Of a DNA stretch of 64,000 bases, positions 1 through 9,119 are shown piece after piece. Every line of letters begins with the position of its first letter. The stretch's first letter is position 1. The translations under genes and the position numbers were made by a program. The stretch spans positions 1-64,000 of IMG/VR virus record IMGVR_UViG_3300042304_001125. One strand, 5' to 3'. Under the pieces are notes generated by a model that had not been told where the DNA came from, did no database searches, and saw nothing but the letters and a program-made list of their open reading frames with translations. The DNA comes from a virus.

Positions 1-210
1 GTACACCTTGAATACCTTGAGTAGCAGTACCTGTTGTACCTTGTACACCTTGAATACCTTGAGTAGCAGTACCTGTTGTACCTTGTACACCTTGAATACC
101 TTGAGTAGCAGTACCTGTTGTACCTTGTACACCTTGAATACCTTGAGTAGCAGTACCTGTTGTACCTTGTACACCTTGAATACCTTGAGTAGCAGTACCT
201 GTTGTACCTT
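1..210. repeat. 42-bp tandem repeat inside a collagen-like gene
   Basis: Five consecutive, essentially identical 42-bp units start at 1, 43, 85, 127 and 169, and the array appears to continue beyond the left edge. Each codes on the minus strand for 14 residues, G-V-Q-G-T-T-G-T-A-T-Q-G-I-Q. Because 14 is not a multiple of three, the Gly-X-Y register is broken once per unit at T-Q. The identity at DNA level points to recent expansion. Confidence 0.95.
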
Positions 211-1906
211 GAATACCTTGAGTAGCTGTGCCGGTGGTACCTTGAATTCCTTGAGTACCGGTGATACCTTGAATACCTTGAGTTGCTGTACCGGTTGTTC
301 CTTGAATACCTTGACCACCTGTAATGCCTTGTATACCCTGAGTACCGGTAGTACCCTGTACACCCTGTGTTCCTTGAACACCCTGTGCTCCTGAAGTTCT
401 AGTTTTTAGAGTACCGTCCGATGCTCTTACTAAGAAATCTGTTAAAGCATTATCTACTTCAGGGGTTTGGAGTTTTACACTACCTGAGATTGTGTTAGAT
501 GATCCGGAAATACCTGCTTCAATATTACCGCTTGCGTCAATGTTTAGGAATGGAGTACCTGAGATATCAGATACTGTAAAGATGTCTCCTGTTAGATCAT
601 CTGTAATTTCAAACAGTCTACCGGAACCTCCATCAATAGCAAATACTGTTCCTCCGGTTGCATTGGCTGACCTTAAAATCAACCCTTCTCCAGAGGCAGA
701 AATAAACATACTGCCGGTAAACTTATGAGTATCTGTTACATCATCACCGAACTTAGTTGAACCGGATCTGTAAATGATAGAAGCTGATACAAACTGAGTA
801 TGAAATTCTCTTGCAGTTACCTTACCGTCTACCGATACATCACCGGTTACAGTTAAGGTTGAACCGTCAAAGGTCATGTTAGCCTCTGCTACAGCTGAAT
901 TTGATGAACCGTCCGAAGTTAGTACCCTGTTATTTGCAGCAGAAGATACCGTTGAAAATCCTGGTCCTTGAACACCTTGTACGCCCTGTGTTCCGGTAAC
1001 GCCTTGGATGCCTTGAGTACCAGTTGTACCTTGTACGCCCTGTGTTCCGGTAACGCCTTGGATGCCTTGAGTACCAGTTGTACCTTGAATGCCTTGTGTT
1101 CCGGTAACGCCTTGGATGCCTTGAATTCCTTGGGTACCTGTAGTACCCTGGGTGCCGGTAATGCCTTGAATTCCTTGGGTACCTGTAGTACCCTGGGTGC
1201 CGGTAATGCCTTGAATTCCTTGGGTACCTGTAGTACCCTGGGTGCCGGTTATTCCTTGAATACCTTGATTACCGGTTGTGCCTTGAGTACCTTGAGTTCC
1301 GGTGATACCTTGAGCTCCAGTGATACCTTGTATACCCTGAGTACCATCAGTACCTTGAGTTCCGGTGGTGCCTTGTACGCCTTGAGCTCCGGTGATACCT
1401 TGTATACCCTGAGTACCGTTAGTACCTTGAGTACCTTGTGTTCCGGTTGTACCTTGAGCTCCAGTGATACCCTGTATACCTTGAGTACCATTAGTACCTT
1501 GAGTTCCGGTTGTACCTTGAGTGCCTGTAATACCTTGAATGCCTTGATTACCGGTTGTACCTTGTGTGCCTTGGGTTCCTGTAATACCTTGGATACCTTG
1601 AGTTCCAGTGGTTCCTTGAGTTCCGGTGATACCTTGAATTCCTTGAGTTCCGGTGATGCCTTGAATACCTTGAGTTCCGGTTGTACCTTGAGTTCCGGTT
1701 ATACCCTGAGTACCCTGTATACCTTGAGCACCTGAAGTTCTTTTCTTTAGCGTACCGTCCGCGGCAAGTACAATAAAGTCTGTTAGCGCATTATCGGTAG
1801 TAACTTGTGTTACTGCAATACTTCCAGTAACAGCAAAACTACCTGTTACGCTTGAGTCCCCTTTGGACACAAACCCGTTACGGGCAACAAACTTTTTATC
1901 TGCCAT
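1..1906 (-). CDS. Collagen-like tail fibre, 3' end outside the window
   Basis: About 635 residues are visible; the gene runs off the left edge, so its C-terminus is missing. The start at 1906 gives an N-terminus beginning MADKKFVARNG. A module DNALTDF...DGTLKKRTSGAQG leads into roughly 255 residues of Gly-X-Y repeats (GIQGTQ, GITGTQ), coded at 1735-968. A non-collagen segment of about 190 residues follows. Then a second copy of the module (DGTLKTRTSGAQG) leads into a second collagen block, coded from about 392 to the edge. Collagen-like phage proteins form trimeric fibre shafts; a host-adhesion role is inferred from this and from the adjoining fibre genes. The same module preceding both shafts suggests internal duplication. 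A late-type box lies upstream at 1956-1965. Confidence 0.85.
   Translation of the reverse strand, partial: MADKKFVARNGFVSKGDSSVTGSFAVTGSIAVTQVTTDNALTDFIVLAADGTLKKRTSGAQGIQGTQGITGTQGTTGTQGIQGITGTQGIQGITGTQGTTGTQGIQGITGTQGTQGTTGNQGIQGITGTQGTTGTQGTNGTQGIQGITGAQGTTGTQGTQGTNGTQGIQGITGAQGVQGTTGTQGTDGTQGIQGITGAQGITGTQGTQGTTGNQGIQGITGTQGTTGTQGIQGITGTQGTTGTQGIQGITGTQGTTGTQGIQGIQGVTGTQGIQGTTGTQGIQGVTGTQGVQGTTGTQGIQGVTGTQGVQGVQGPGFSTVSSAANNRVLTSDGSSNSAVAEANMTFDGSTLTVTGDVSVDGKVTAREFHTQFVSASIIYRSGSTKFGDDVTDTHKFTGSMFISASGEGLILRSANATGGTVFAIDGGSGRLFEITDDLTGDIFTVSDISGTPFLNIDASGNIEAGISGSSNTISGSVKLQTPEVDNALTDFLVRASDGTLKTRTSGAQGVQGTQGVQGTTGTQGIQGITGGQGIQGTTGTATQGIQGITGTQGIQGTTGTATQGIQGTTGTATQGIQGVQGTTGTATQGIQGVQGTTGTATQGIQGVQGTTGTATQGIQGVQGTTGTATQGIQGV
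976..1252. repeat. 54-bp and 45-bp tandem repeats inside the collagen block
   Basis: Two 54-bp units at about 976-1083 are followed by three 45-bp units starting at 1118, 1163 and 1208. All code for Gly-X-Y tripeptides on the minus strand. The third 45-bp unit diverges at its end. They are a second, independent expansion in the same fibre gene. Confidence 0.85.
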
Positions 1907-1955
1907 AGTTTTGATCCTTTTTCACTTTCCAAAGGACGGTATTAGAAAATTATAC

Positions 1956-1965
1956 TAATAAATAG
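1956..1965 (-). promoter_or_regulatory. Late-type promoter box (variant)
   Basis: The coding strand reads CTATTTATTA, 49 bases before the start of the collagen-like fibre gene. It is one base longer than the common CTATTTATA box of this window. Confidence 0.45.
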
Positions 1966-1966
1966 G

Positions 1967-4900
1967 TTACATATATCTTAGGTGTCCTTTTACTGTCCAG
2001 GTGCCGGCCGGTACTGCTAATATCAGATTTGCGTTAGATCCGGCAAGAGTCGGAGTAAATTCTGCACCTACAGTACTTCCTAGGTCTAAGGTAGATACAT
2101 CATTCCATTCAATGTCTAAAGGAGTCCAGACTGTAGCTAAAGTACCTGCACGTTTGTTACTCCCGCTAGCGATTACATAGTCCAGGAATGCTCCTTCGTA
2201 AGAACCTGTGCTGATAGATGTAACGGTGAGTGAAGTAGTTCCGCTTACTAGAATGCCTTGCTGTACAACTGCTGTAGTACCTTGAATGGTTAATGAGCCT
2301 GAAACTATTGCACTTCCATTAACATCTATAGCTGCTGACGGAGTAATCTTTTTGATACCTATATTGCCGGAAGTATCTTCATAAATCGAAGAAGTAGTTG
2401 CACTGTTTGAATCTTCATAGCGCATGATGTAACGAGCTACACCTCCACTGCCGGCATTCTGTACAAATGTACCGGCGGTTTGACCTCCGATATCAGAGAG
2501 TAGCTGTGCACCAGTTCTGTAGACTACTTCTGCACCCGTAAGTGCTAGGAACTTATCCGGATCTGAACCGAAGTTATCCACCGTATTAATGTTTACTTTT
2601 CCGGTAGTGGTTAGTGAACCCGTAATAATGGTTGTAGATCCGCTTGTAAAGATTTGAGAATCGTTTAAGTGATCTCCGCCATCAGACCTTGGGACAAACC
2701 ATTTTGTAAGGTTAGGTTCATCACCTAGTGATCCTGTGTTTCTGGGGCCAGCTAGTAGCATACCTCCGGTATACGTAGACCCGCTTACATTCTGATATAC
2801 CCAGTGGTTGTGCAGTGAGTCCCAAGCAAGAGATGCTGTAGCCTGGTGGGATAGAGATCCTGAATCGTATACTTTTAATCCTCCGAATCTTTCTGCAGGT
2901 TCAAATATGTTTACAGAAATGAACGAGGCTGCGACGTTTAACTGTGAGGAGGTTACGTAGGTAAGTGACGAAGTTCCGAATACTTGAAGATTCCCGTTTA
3001 TTACTACGTTCTGATTTAGCTGCCCTACTGACTCGGCTTTTAAGGCATAAGATGCAGTGGTGGCTGTAGAAGCATTGCCGGTAAGGTTTCCTGTTAGGGT
3101 TCCATTTATCCCTAAGCTACCGGTGAGTTGGTAGGCTCCAATCAGATTACGGGTGTGACGCCATACCCCTCCGGTTCCACTTCCGCTGTAGATTAGCAGG
3201 TCTCCGTGAGTATACGCTCCCTCTACTCTAACTGAGCTTAGGTCTGCAAAGTCTTTTGGTTGTTCTGTAGTTACGTATATAATACCACTTCCACCGGGGC
3301 CCGCTTTAACAACAATTCCTACTGGGATTACCTCATAAGGAGCCGGAGGAGCTACTTTGGTAAGTTTACCTGCTGATGATGATACAAATAACCTATCCCC
3401 ATCGCTAAACGCATTTGTATTTAATCCTTTAACAAGTCCCTCAGTGGTGACATATCCTATAGTGTTTATCTCAATATCATGAGTAGCAAGACCTAGTATT
3501 TGATTACTTGTTTCTACACTTCCTGATACTGCAATAGCTTGTGCTAGCTGTATTTCAGGAACGTCTCCGTGAGATCCTACAAGTCTTACTGGAGTACCAT
3601 CTTGTATTAATACCCCGCTGGCATTAAAAACTCTTGTCCAGTTTTCCTGTCCTACTTGTAATGTAATATCTGCTTCAGCATTATAAACTGATAAAGCTCC
3701 ATCTGTGTTATCCCAAAATACTCTACCTGATTTCCAAGCAGGGGTTGCGGATCCTGTATTAAAGTCAATATAGTTTACATTGGCTATGCTTCCTGAGATG
3801 GTTAGGTTCGCAGCATGGGATGCTGTAAGAGCATAAGATGCTGAAAGTGCGTAGGATGATGAAAGTGCATTTAAAGCAAGCGATGCTGTACCGAACAACG
3901 AACCTGTAAACGATGCTGCAGTAATAGAGGTGGTTGTAGTATTTCCTTGAGTGGTGACTTGTTGTAAAGTCGGTACTACGGCTGCTTGAGAGCTTACACT
4001 GGATAGAGAAGCTGATACTGACCCCCATTGGTCAATTCTAACATCTGAACCTGTGATCGAACCATTAGTATTTAAGCTACCGGTTACTGTTAAGCTCTCA
4101 GATACATGCAAATCTCCGTAGACTTTTAAAAGCTGATTGTCAAACTCACCGTAAAGTAGAGGCTGGTTACTGCCTGTGTTGTGTATGTAGAGTTTGTTAG
4201 ATACAGTAACAAGTCCTCCGATAGGTCCTGCTCCTGTTCCGATAAAGACGCTATCAGAAGAGTATTGAGCGGTACCGCCTGCTCGATATCCTAGCAGTAC
4301 GTTATTACTCCCAGAGTACAGGTAGTAGCCTGCATAGGCTCCTAATCCTGCATTATATCCACCCATATTAAGGGTCTGTAGACTATGGCGGCCTAGAGCA
4401 CTATTCCAGGCATTAAATTCAGAGGCACCTATATTATCTAATCCTCCTAGAGCAGTATGACCTACAGCGGTATTACTGCTACCGGATGTTAAGGAGTCTA
4501 AAGCGTTGTTACCTACAGCAACATTCAAGTATCCTGCAGTGCTGTTACGTAGAGCCTGGTAGCCGATAGCAATACTTCCTGGGTTTGGCATTGCATTACT
4601 CCCAAGTGTCTGGTGTCCGATTGCAAGACTGGTTAGGTTGCCTGCAGACTGATTGGCAGGTCTGCCGATCTTAATTAAGTTAAAGTAACTGTCTTGAGAA
4701 GCACTTATTCCTCCTGTTACCTGTACTGTCTGATCTAGAGGGTTTACGTATGATGCTGTTGCCGTATAGGAAGAAGAAACTACTCCTGTGATTGCACTTC
4801 CGTTACCTTTAAAAAATGAAGCTGTTACTGGCCCGTTGATATTTAAGCTACCCGTTATTACAGCATTAGTAGTGACGATAGTTTGAATAGTATCATCATC

Positions 4901-5020
4901 TCGCTTAAAGTATACTTTACCGTCAACAGTATTAATTGCAAGCTCTCCTGTGGATAACGAGCCTGTTGAAGGTACTTTACCGGCTATCGCCGACCTTTTG
5001 AGTTTGATTTGTTGGGCCAT
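1967..5020 (-). CDS. Large tail fibre protein with YadA-head-like repeats
   Basis: The protein has 1017 residues. The N-terminus (KLKRSAIAGK...STGELAINT.DGKVYFK) is the type found at the start of many T4-like marine phage tail fibre proteins and probably attaches the fibre. Residues about 130-250 carry repeats such as SIAIGYQAL, VAVGNNAL, TAVGHTAL and SALGRHSL, resembling the left-handed head repeats of trimeric adhesins (YadA). Long stretches of Ser/Thr/Gly beta-rich sequence with GSFxG and GSAITG modules follow. The C-terminal 70 residues are a distinct compact domain ending HLRYM. Role inferred: distal tail fibre and receptor binding. It lies between a collagen-like fibre and another fibre gene. 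A terminator of the upstream gene and a late-type box sit just before its start. Confidence 0.85.
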   Translation of the reverse strand: MAQQIKLKRSAIAGKVPSTGSLSTGELAINTVDGKVYFKRDDDTIQTIVTTNAVITGSLNINGPVTASFFKGNGSAITGVVSSSYTATASYVNPLDQTVQVTGGISASQDSYFNLIKIGRPANQSAGNLTSLAIGHQTLGSNAMPNPGSIAIGYQALRNSTAGYLNVAVGNNALDSLTSGSSNTAVGHTALGGLDNIGASEFNAWNSALGRHSLQTLNMGGYNAGLGAYAGYYLYSGSNNVLLGYRAGGTAQYSSDSVFIGTGAGPIGGLVTVSNKLYIHNTGSNQPLLYGEFDNQLLKVYGDLHVSESLTVTGSLNTNGSITGSDVRIDQWGSVSASLSSVSSQAAVVPTLQQVTTQGNTTTTSITAASFTGSLFGTASLALNALSSSYALSASYALTASHAANLTISGSIANVNYIDFNTGSATPAWKSGRVFWDNTDGALSVYNAEADITLQVGQENWTRVFNASGVLIQDGTPVRLVGSHGDVPEIQLAQAIAVSGSVETSNQILGLATHDIEINTIGYVTTEGLVKGLNTNAFSDGDRLFVSSSAGKLTKVAPPAPYEVIPVGIVVKAGPGGSGIIYVTTEQPKDFADLSSVRVEGAYTHGDLLIYSGSGTGGVWRHTRNLIGAYQLTGSLGINGTLTGNLTGNASTATTASYALKAESVGQLNQNVVINGNLQVFGTSSLTYVTSSQLNVAASFISVNIFEPAERFGGLKVYDSGSLSHQATASLAWDSLHNHWVYQNVSGSTYTGGMLLAGPRNTGSLGDEPNLTKWFVPRSDGGDHLNDSQIFTSGSTTIITGSLTTTGKVNINTVDNFGSDPDKFLALTGAEVVYRTGAQLLSDIGGQTAGTFVQNAGSGGVARYIMRYEDSNSATTSSIYEDTSGNIGIKKITPSAAIDVNGSAIVSGSLTIQGTTAVVQQGILVSGTTSLTVTSISTGSYEGAFLDYVIASGSNKRAGTLATVWTPLDIEWNDVSTLDLGSTVGAEFTPTLAGSNANLILAVPAGTWTVKGHLRYM

Positions 5021-5071
5021 ATGTATGGAACTTTTTTAAGGTATAAACCGGAAAATGTCTATGTAGACTAT

Positions 5072-5080
5072 TATAAATAG
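5072..5080 (-). promoter_or_regulatory. Late-type promoter box
   Basis: CTATTTATA on the coding strand, 51 bases before the 1017-residue fibre start and directly after a terminator hairpin, so it can restart transcription for this gene. Confidence 0.55.
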
Positions 5081-5081
5081 G

Positions 5082-5101
5082 AAAGCCGGCTGTTGCCGGC
5101 T
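5082..5101 (-). terminator. Hairpin terminator after the 654-residue fibre gene
   Basis: On the minus strand AGCCGGC-AACA-GCCGGCT forms a 7-bp GC-rich stem with a 4-base loop, followed by TTT. It lies 21 bases after the stop of the upstream gene. The short T run makes termination efficiency uncertain. Confidence 0.6.
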
Positions 5102-5122
5102 CCTAATCTATATATGAGTCTT

Positions 5123-7087
5123 TTAGAACGTTCCTCCGTCGATTACCGAAGTTGCTACAAATGTTCCGTCTGCTTTGTATCCGACTAGTGTTGATACTTC
5201 AACAGCTGAGTCTGTATTGGCGAGAGCTCCTAATCTGTTTGATCCGTCTCTAAAAATTACTCTAGAAGATGTATCGATTACTCCTTGAAGTCCTACTGCT
5301 GTAATACCTGTTGCAGCATTTACGACGCTACCGCTAACAGTACCTGCTACAGTTACAGTACTGCCGTTGTCGGTAATGATTGATGCTACTAATCTTTTGT
5401 TACTGTCTACTTTCTGAATGCTGTTGGCAGCAGGAGAGGCGTTATCGTAGGTAGTTAACCTGTATTGAGTAGATCCGCTAAGACCTGCATACCAGTAGTC
5501 GTCTGTTGCATTCCAGAGCAATGAACCTGAAAGTAGCTGTGCTCCTAATGCGTCTCTTACTACGATACCGCCGTCTGCTGCAACACCTGCTGCGTTTAGT
5601 ACGATGATATTATCTCCAATCTCAACAGTAGTTGAGTTGACAATTGTCTGGGTGCCTGTTACAGTGAGGTTTCCTGCAACAATTACATCGTTGCCTGTAA
5701 AGCGAGTACCTTCTACGTAAACGTCTCCGTTGGTTGAAGCAATTGAAAGATTACCAGTTGCTCCGGTGTGGGTGATGGATTGGTTGCCGTTATTATTTAA
5801 GACGAAATCATTATCGGTAGAATTACCGTTGTTCATGATATCGTCTAGAGGTAATGAAGCTGGATTGATACCACCAATAGTTAAGCTATCGATAGATGCA
5901 CTTACGAAGTAGCCAACTCTCCACTTATCAGAAGAAGCACCAAGATCGAAGGCATTATTAGCTGAAGGTATAATACTAGAGCTTACATCTGCTTTGTAAG
6001 TTACAACATCTGTTGCAGCATCACCTAGGTTTACATTTCCATTAAGGGTTGTTGTACCCGCTACTGTTAACGAGCTTCCTAGTACAGCTGAGCCTGTTAA
6101 GATTAAAGTGCCGGCGATCTTAGTGTTACCTGTGTCGGACTTTACTAAGAATTTCTCAGTATTACCGGTACCCATCTGGAAGGTACCTATACTACCGCCT
6201 GTACCTACGTATAGGTCTAGGGCAGTAGTGATAGCTCCGATTGTTAGGTTGTCCTGAATGACGGCACTGTTATCTACGTATAGAGCAGAAGCAGATGCAA
6301 GTACACCGACATTTAAAAAGTCTACAGAAGCAGCTGATCCTGCTGAACCGCTGAAGTTGTCAGCGTAAACTGTCTTCCAGTATTTGGTAGTGCTACCTAG
6401 GTCAAATGCACTATCAACGTCAGGTACAAACGATGAAGAAATTTCAGCTCCAAAGTTTACAAAGTCTGTTGTAGCATCACCTACTGTGATGTTACCTCCG
6501 ATAACTACGTTACCGCTAATGTCAGCATTTCCTGTCAACTTTAAATTAGAACCGGAAATGTTACCGGTTGTGTTAATATTTAAAGTTGTAGCATCTAAAG
6601 CTGTTGCAGTAACCTTTAAGTTACTTGTTGCTGCAACTGCTCCGGCGTTGTTAAAAAGTACTTCAGTGGTATTACCTGGTGCTGTAATACTTGCTAGAGA
6701 AAGGTTCGTTAATGCTGAACCATTACCGGTAAATGATCCGCTAAATGAGCCTGAAGCAATAATACTTGAGATCGTAGTACCTTCTAAGTTACCTGAAAGG
6801 TCTAATGCAGTACTGCCGGCGTTATTAAGAATAAAGAGGGCTTGGGAGTCAGTCTTGTAATATGGTAGCCCGTTGAGGGTGTTAATAAAAGAACTCGCTA
6901 AAGCAGTACCTGTGTAGAGCTTGTTTATAGGAGTAAAGGTATTGTTACCGTCTGCATTACCGACGAATACTACGTTCTCGATTCCACTATTACTGCCTGT
7001 AGCAAAAAGTAATTCTCCTTTTGATACGGCGATAGTAGTCCCTAGATTGCCTATACTACCTCTCCTAATTAATATTTTTTGTGCCAT
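5123..7087 (-). CDS. Tail fibre protein
   Basis: The protein has 654 residues and starts MAQKILIRRGS, like the N-terminus of the next fibre (MAQQIKLKRSA), with a KGELLFATG segment that parallels GELAINT. It contains the GSFSGSF-GNGSALTNL module that recurs in the other fibre genes here. A duplicated block of about 45 residues appears twice, marked by GDATTDFVNFGAEISSSFVP and GDAATDVVTYKADVSSSIIP, each followed by AFDLG...W. The C-terminal third has GTQTIVNSTTVEIGDNIIVLN and a tail ending DGTF. Fibre or adhesin shaft function is inferred from composition and context. No enzymatic motif is seen. Confidence 0.8.
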   Translation of the reverse strand: MAQKILIRRGSIGNLGTTIAVSKGELLFATGSNSGIENVVFVGNADGNNTFTPINKLYTGTALASSFINTLNGLPYYKTDSQALFILNNAGSTALDLSGNLEGTTISSIIASGSFSGSFTGNGSALTNLSLASITAPGNTTEVLFNNAGAVAATSNLKVTATALDATTLNINTTGNISGSNLKLTGNADISGNVVIGGNITVGDATTDFVNFGAEISSSFVPDVDSAFDLGSTTKYWKTVYADNFSGSAGSAASVDFLNVGVLASASALYVDNSAVIQDNLTIGAITTALDLYVGTGGSIGTFQMGTGNTEKFLVKSDTGNTKIAGTLILTGSAVLGSSLTVAGTTTLNGNVNLGDAATDVVTYKADVSSSIIPSANNAFDLGASSDKWRVGYFVSASIDSLTIGGINPASLPLDDIMNNGNSTDNDFVLNNNGNQSITHTGATGNLSIASTNGDVYVEGTRFTGNDVIVAGNLTVTGTQTIVNSTTVEIGDNIIVLNAAGVAADGGIVVRDALGAQLLSGSLLWNATDDYWYAGLSGSTQYRLTTYDNASPAANSIQKVDSNKRLVASIITDNGSTVTVAGTVSGSVVNAATGITAVGLQGVIDTSSRVIFRDGSNRLGALANTDSAVEVSTLVGYKADGTFVATSVIDGGTF

Positions 7088-7113
7088 TCTCTACGTTGTT
7101 GTTTGAGTCTTTA

Positions 7114-7122
7114 TATAAATAT
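7114..7122 (-). promoter_or_regulatory. Late-type promoter box
   Basis: The coding strand reads ATATTTATA, 26 bases before the 654-residue fibre start. Confidence 0.45.
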
Positions 7123-7376
7123 CAATAAAAACCTCCTAAATCTAAATTAGCATTACTACTTCGATCTGCAAGAGTACCCAGGTTTTGAATTGTTAAACTA
7201 GCAGAAACTACTTGGGATTGAATCTCTGCTTTTACGATCTCTATAGCTCCTGAGACTATCAAAGCGCTCTGGGCTGCTGTTGTTTGGTATAGCGTGGTTT
7301 GCCCTTGAACTGAGAAGGATCCTGTTATGTTTAACGATCCTGATGGATCTAATTCTCTTAACCTAACTCTAGACAT
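7122..7376 (-). CDS. Small fibre-associated protein
   Basis: The product has 84 residues: MSRVRLRELDPSGSLNITGSF, then a Ser/Thr/Gln-rich stretch, ending LDLGGFY. The GSLNITGSFSVQG phrase is the same style as in the neighbouring fibres, so it may be a short fibre adaptor or a trimerisation partner. It starts one base after the end of the gp15-like gene and is followed by the 654-residue fibre. No family recognised. Confidence 0.65.
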   Translation of the reverse strand: MSRVRLRELDPSGSLNITGSFSVQGQTTLYQTTAAQSALIVSGAIEIVKAEIQSQVVSASLTIQNLGTLADRSSNANLDLGGFY

Positions 7377-7377
7377 C

Positions 7378-8634
7378 TTAATTAAACTTACCTATAAGTA
7401 GAACTTCGTCTGCTGCCTCTAAAACTGCACCAGCTTGCTCAAAGAATCCTGCAACATCGAGTAGTACTTCAATATTAACACTTACTTGAGTAACTGAGGT
7501 GATCTGAGAATCCGGAACTCTTCTACCGTTTACATAAACTTCAAAGTCCTTAGTAGTGATTGCAGCAAAGCCTGGAGGCGGAGTTGCAATAGTTCTACCC
7601 GTAAATGTAGCAGTGCCGCCCGACTTGGTGGTGGCGATTCCTGCGTTCCTTAATGAAACGTAAACTATTTCTGCTGCTGTCATACCTGCTACGATTTCTG
7701 ATACTAACTGAGTTGAGTTAAGCTGTCCGTCGTAGAATCTTACCGCTCCCTTATTAGTAAACGATTGTGACTGTACTTCCGTACCCGTCACATCAGTAAC
7801 AGTCTCTGTGCTGAACAGAAGCTGGGATTTTGAATAAAATTTCTTAAGGTTGGCCTTATCTCTATTATACGTATCTGTAATTATATATCCATTTAACTTT
7901 ATGCTAAATGTAGCTTTAACTCCCCTATCCTGACCCTGTAGTACTTCTACAGTAGGGGTGTAGGAGTCGATCATCGCTCTAAAGCGGTAACGGTCTTTAT
8001 CCCCCCAATATGAATCCGAGGCAAAGTTCAGAGCTTCAATCAGCTTATCACACTGCTCTACGTAGTCGGTAAACATAATGCACTGGTAGGTGATGGTAAC
8101 GTAGTCCGGTACTACTACTCCGTATAGTTCCTGAGAAGGATTTCTGTTTGATAGAACTGAGAATCTATCGTAGATATTTCTCTTAGAGTATTTCTTCTCG
8201 TAAATTACAAAGTTGTTAACTTCGTTACCGTCTAACTTGTTTCCTAGAGTTCTATTCTTTTCAATATTACTCTTCTTAAACATAATTAACGGTACTTGAA
8301 TCTTACCGTTCTTATCTCTATAAAATCCTCCAGCTTGAACGGATGACCATCTTTCAGGAGATCCGTAAAGAACCGGTACGTCTACTTTGTTACCGTTCTG
8401 AATTACTGAAGGTTTGATTACATTGTTAAAGTAGTAGATGATTGCTTCATCCATATCCTTAAAGCCAACAACTGGTAATTTTACCGTATCGTCTTTAAGT
8501 GAGATTTGATTCTCTCTTTTAGATTTACTTGAAGCAGGCACAGCACCCTTCAACGCGTCATAAGGAACGATTTGTTCACGCGTTAACTCTGATTGAGTCT
8601 TTGGTACGGGCACTCTTTTTTTAGGTTGTGCCAT
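7378..8634 (-). CDS. gp15: Tail sheath stabiliser and completion protein, gp15-like
   Basis: The protein has 418 residues, longer than T4 gp15 (272). The middle part fits the gp15 pattern: YQCIMFTDYVEQCDKLIEAL, then RYRFRAMIDSYTP, then a conserved ATFSIKLNGYIITD, corresponding to the T4 stretch ending FEVNGWMYP. In T4, gp15 caps the tail tube and sheath at the head-proximal end and binds the neck. The C-terminal 150 residues (FTNKGAVRFYDGQLNS...VYVNGRRVPDSQI) are extra. It overlaps the gp14-like gene by one base and belongs to the neck cluster gp13-x-gp14-gp15. Assignment rests on the pattern plus gene order. Confidence 0.75.
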   Translation of the reverse strand: MAQPKKRVPVPKTQSELTREQIVPYDALKGAVPASSKSKRENQISLKDDTVKLPVVGFKDMDEAIIYYFNNVIKPSVIQNGNKVDVPVLYGSPERWSSVQAGGFYRDKNGKIQVPLIMFKKSNIEKNRTLGNKLDGNEVNNFVIYEKKYSKRNIYDRFSVLSNRNPSQELYGVVVPDYVTITYQCIMFTDYVEQCDKLIEALNFASDSYWGDKDRYRFRAMIDSYTPTVEVLQGQDRGVKATFSIKLNGYIITDTYNRDKANLKKFYSKSQLLFSTETVTDVTGTEVQSQSFTNKGAVRFYDGQLNSTQLVSEIVAGMTAAEIVYVSLRNAGIATTKSGGTATFTGRTIATPPPGFAAITTKDFEVYVNGRRVPDSQITSVTQVSVNIEVLLDVAGFFEQAGAVLEAADEVLLIGKFN

Positions 8635-9119
8635 TATCTAACTGTAGTTATACCGAGCTTGTCTGCTCTTGTTAGGTGTGCTTTACAGATGATAGAAACA
8701 CTAGTACCGTAGTCAGAACTTCTACCGTAGTTGTAGGAAGGATCTTTACCCCAGAATAGCTCATTCTCGCTAACGTTATCTACTTCGTAGTAGTCCTCCT
8801 GCCACATTATAATATCTCCTACTTCCGGTACTAACTGTTTATCTACTAGATCATCTCTTAGGAAAGCAAATGAACTCTCTCTGGTTAGATCTCCTCCAAA
8901 TTCATCAGCAGTCATAGTCTGATCTCCTCTAGTAACAAGGCAGTTAAAGAGTAAAGGTCCGTAGAAAGTTTTTTCTAAAGACTCCCCGTAAATGTTAGCT
9001 TGAGTATCTACCAGAGAAAATTTATAGTAAGCGATTTCCTGCTGGATGATGTCCTGGATGATCTCTCTATTCATATGTCGAATAAGAGCAAAGTCTCTTT
9101 GACTGCCGAATAAGCTCAT
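8634..9119 (-). CDS. gp14: Neck protein, gp14-like
   Basis: The protein has 161 residues. It keeps the T4 gp14 layout: an early segment NIYGESLEKTFYGPLL, then PEVGDIIMWQEDYYEVDNV and ELFWGKDPSYNYGRSS, matching the gp14 stretch EGDLIYFP...FEI followed by DPFYQLG. In T4, gp14 joins gp13 to complete the head neck before the tail docks. It overlaps the 104-residue gene by 4 bases and gp15 by one base, an arrangement typical of one translated operon. Confidence 0.75.
   Translation of the reverse strand: MSLFGSQRDFALIRHMNREIIQDIIQQEIAYYKFSLVDTQANIYGESLEKTFYGPLLFNCLVTRGDQTMTADEFGGDLTRESSFAFLRDDLVDKQLVPEVGDIIMWQEDYYEVDNVSENELFWGKDPSYNYGRSSDYGTSVSIICKAHLTRADKLGITTVR

Noticed and set aside
1-210. Regular repeats as a CRISPR array
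   Set aside because: The units abut without spacers and continue an open frame of Gly-X-Y.
8-1735. Long open frames on the plus strand at 8-394 and 968-1735
   Set aside because: They are antisense readings of the collagen-like repeats; period and composition follow the minus-strand Gly-X-Y coding.
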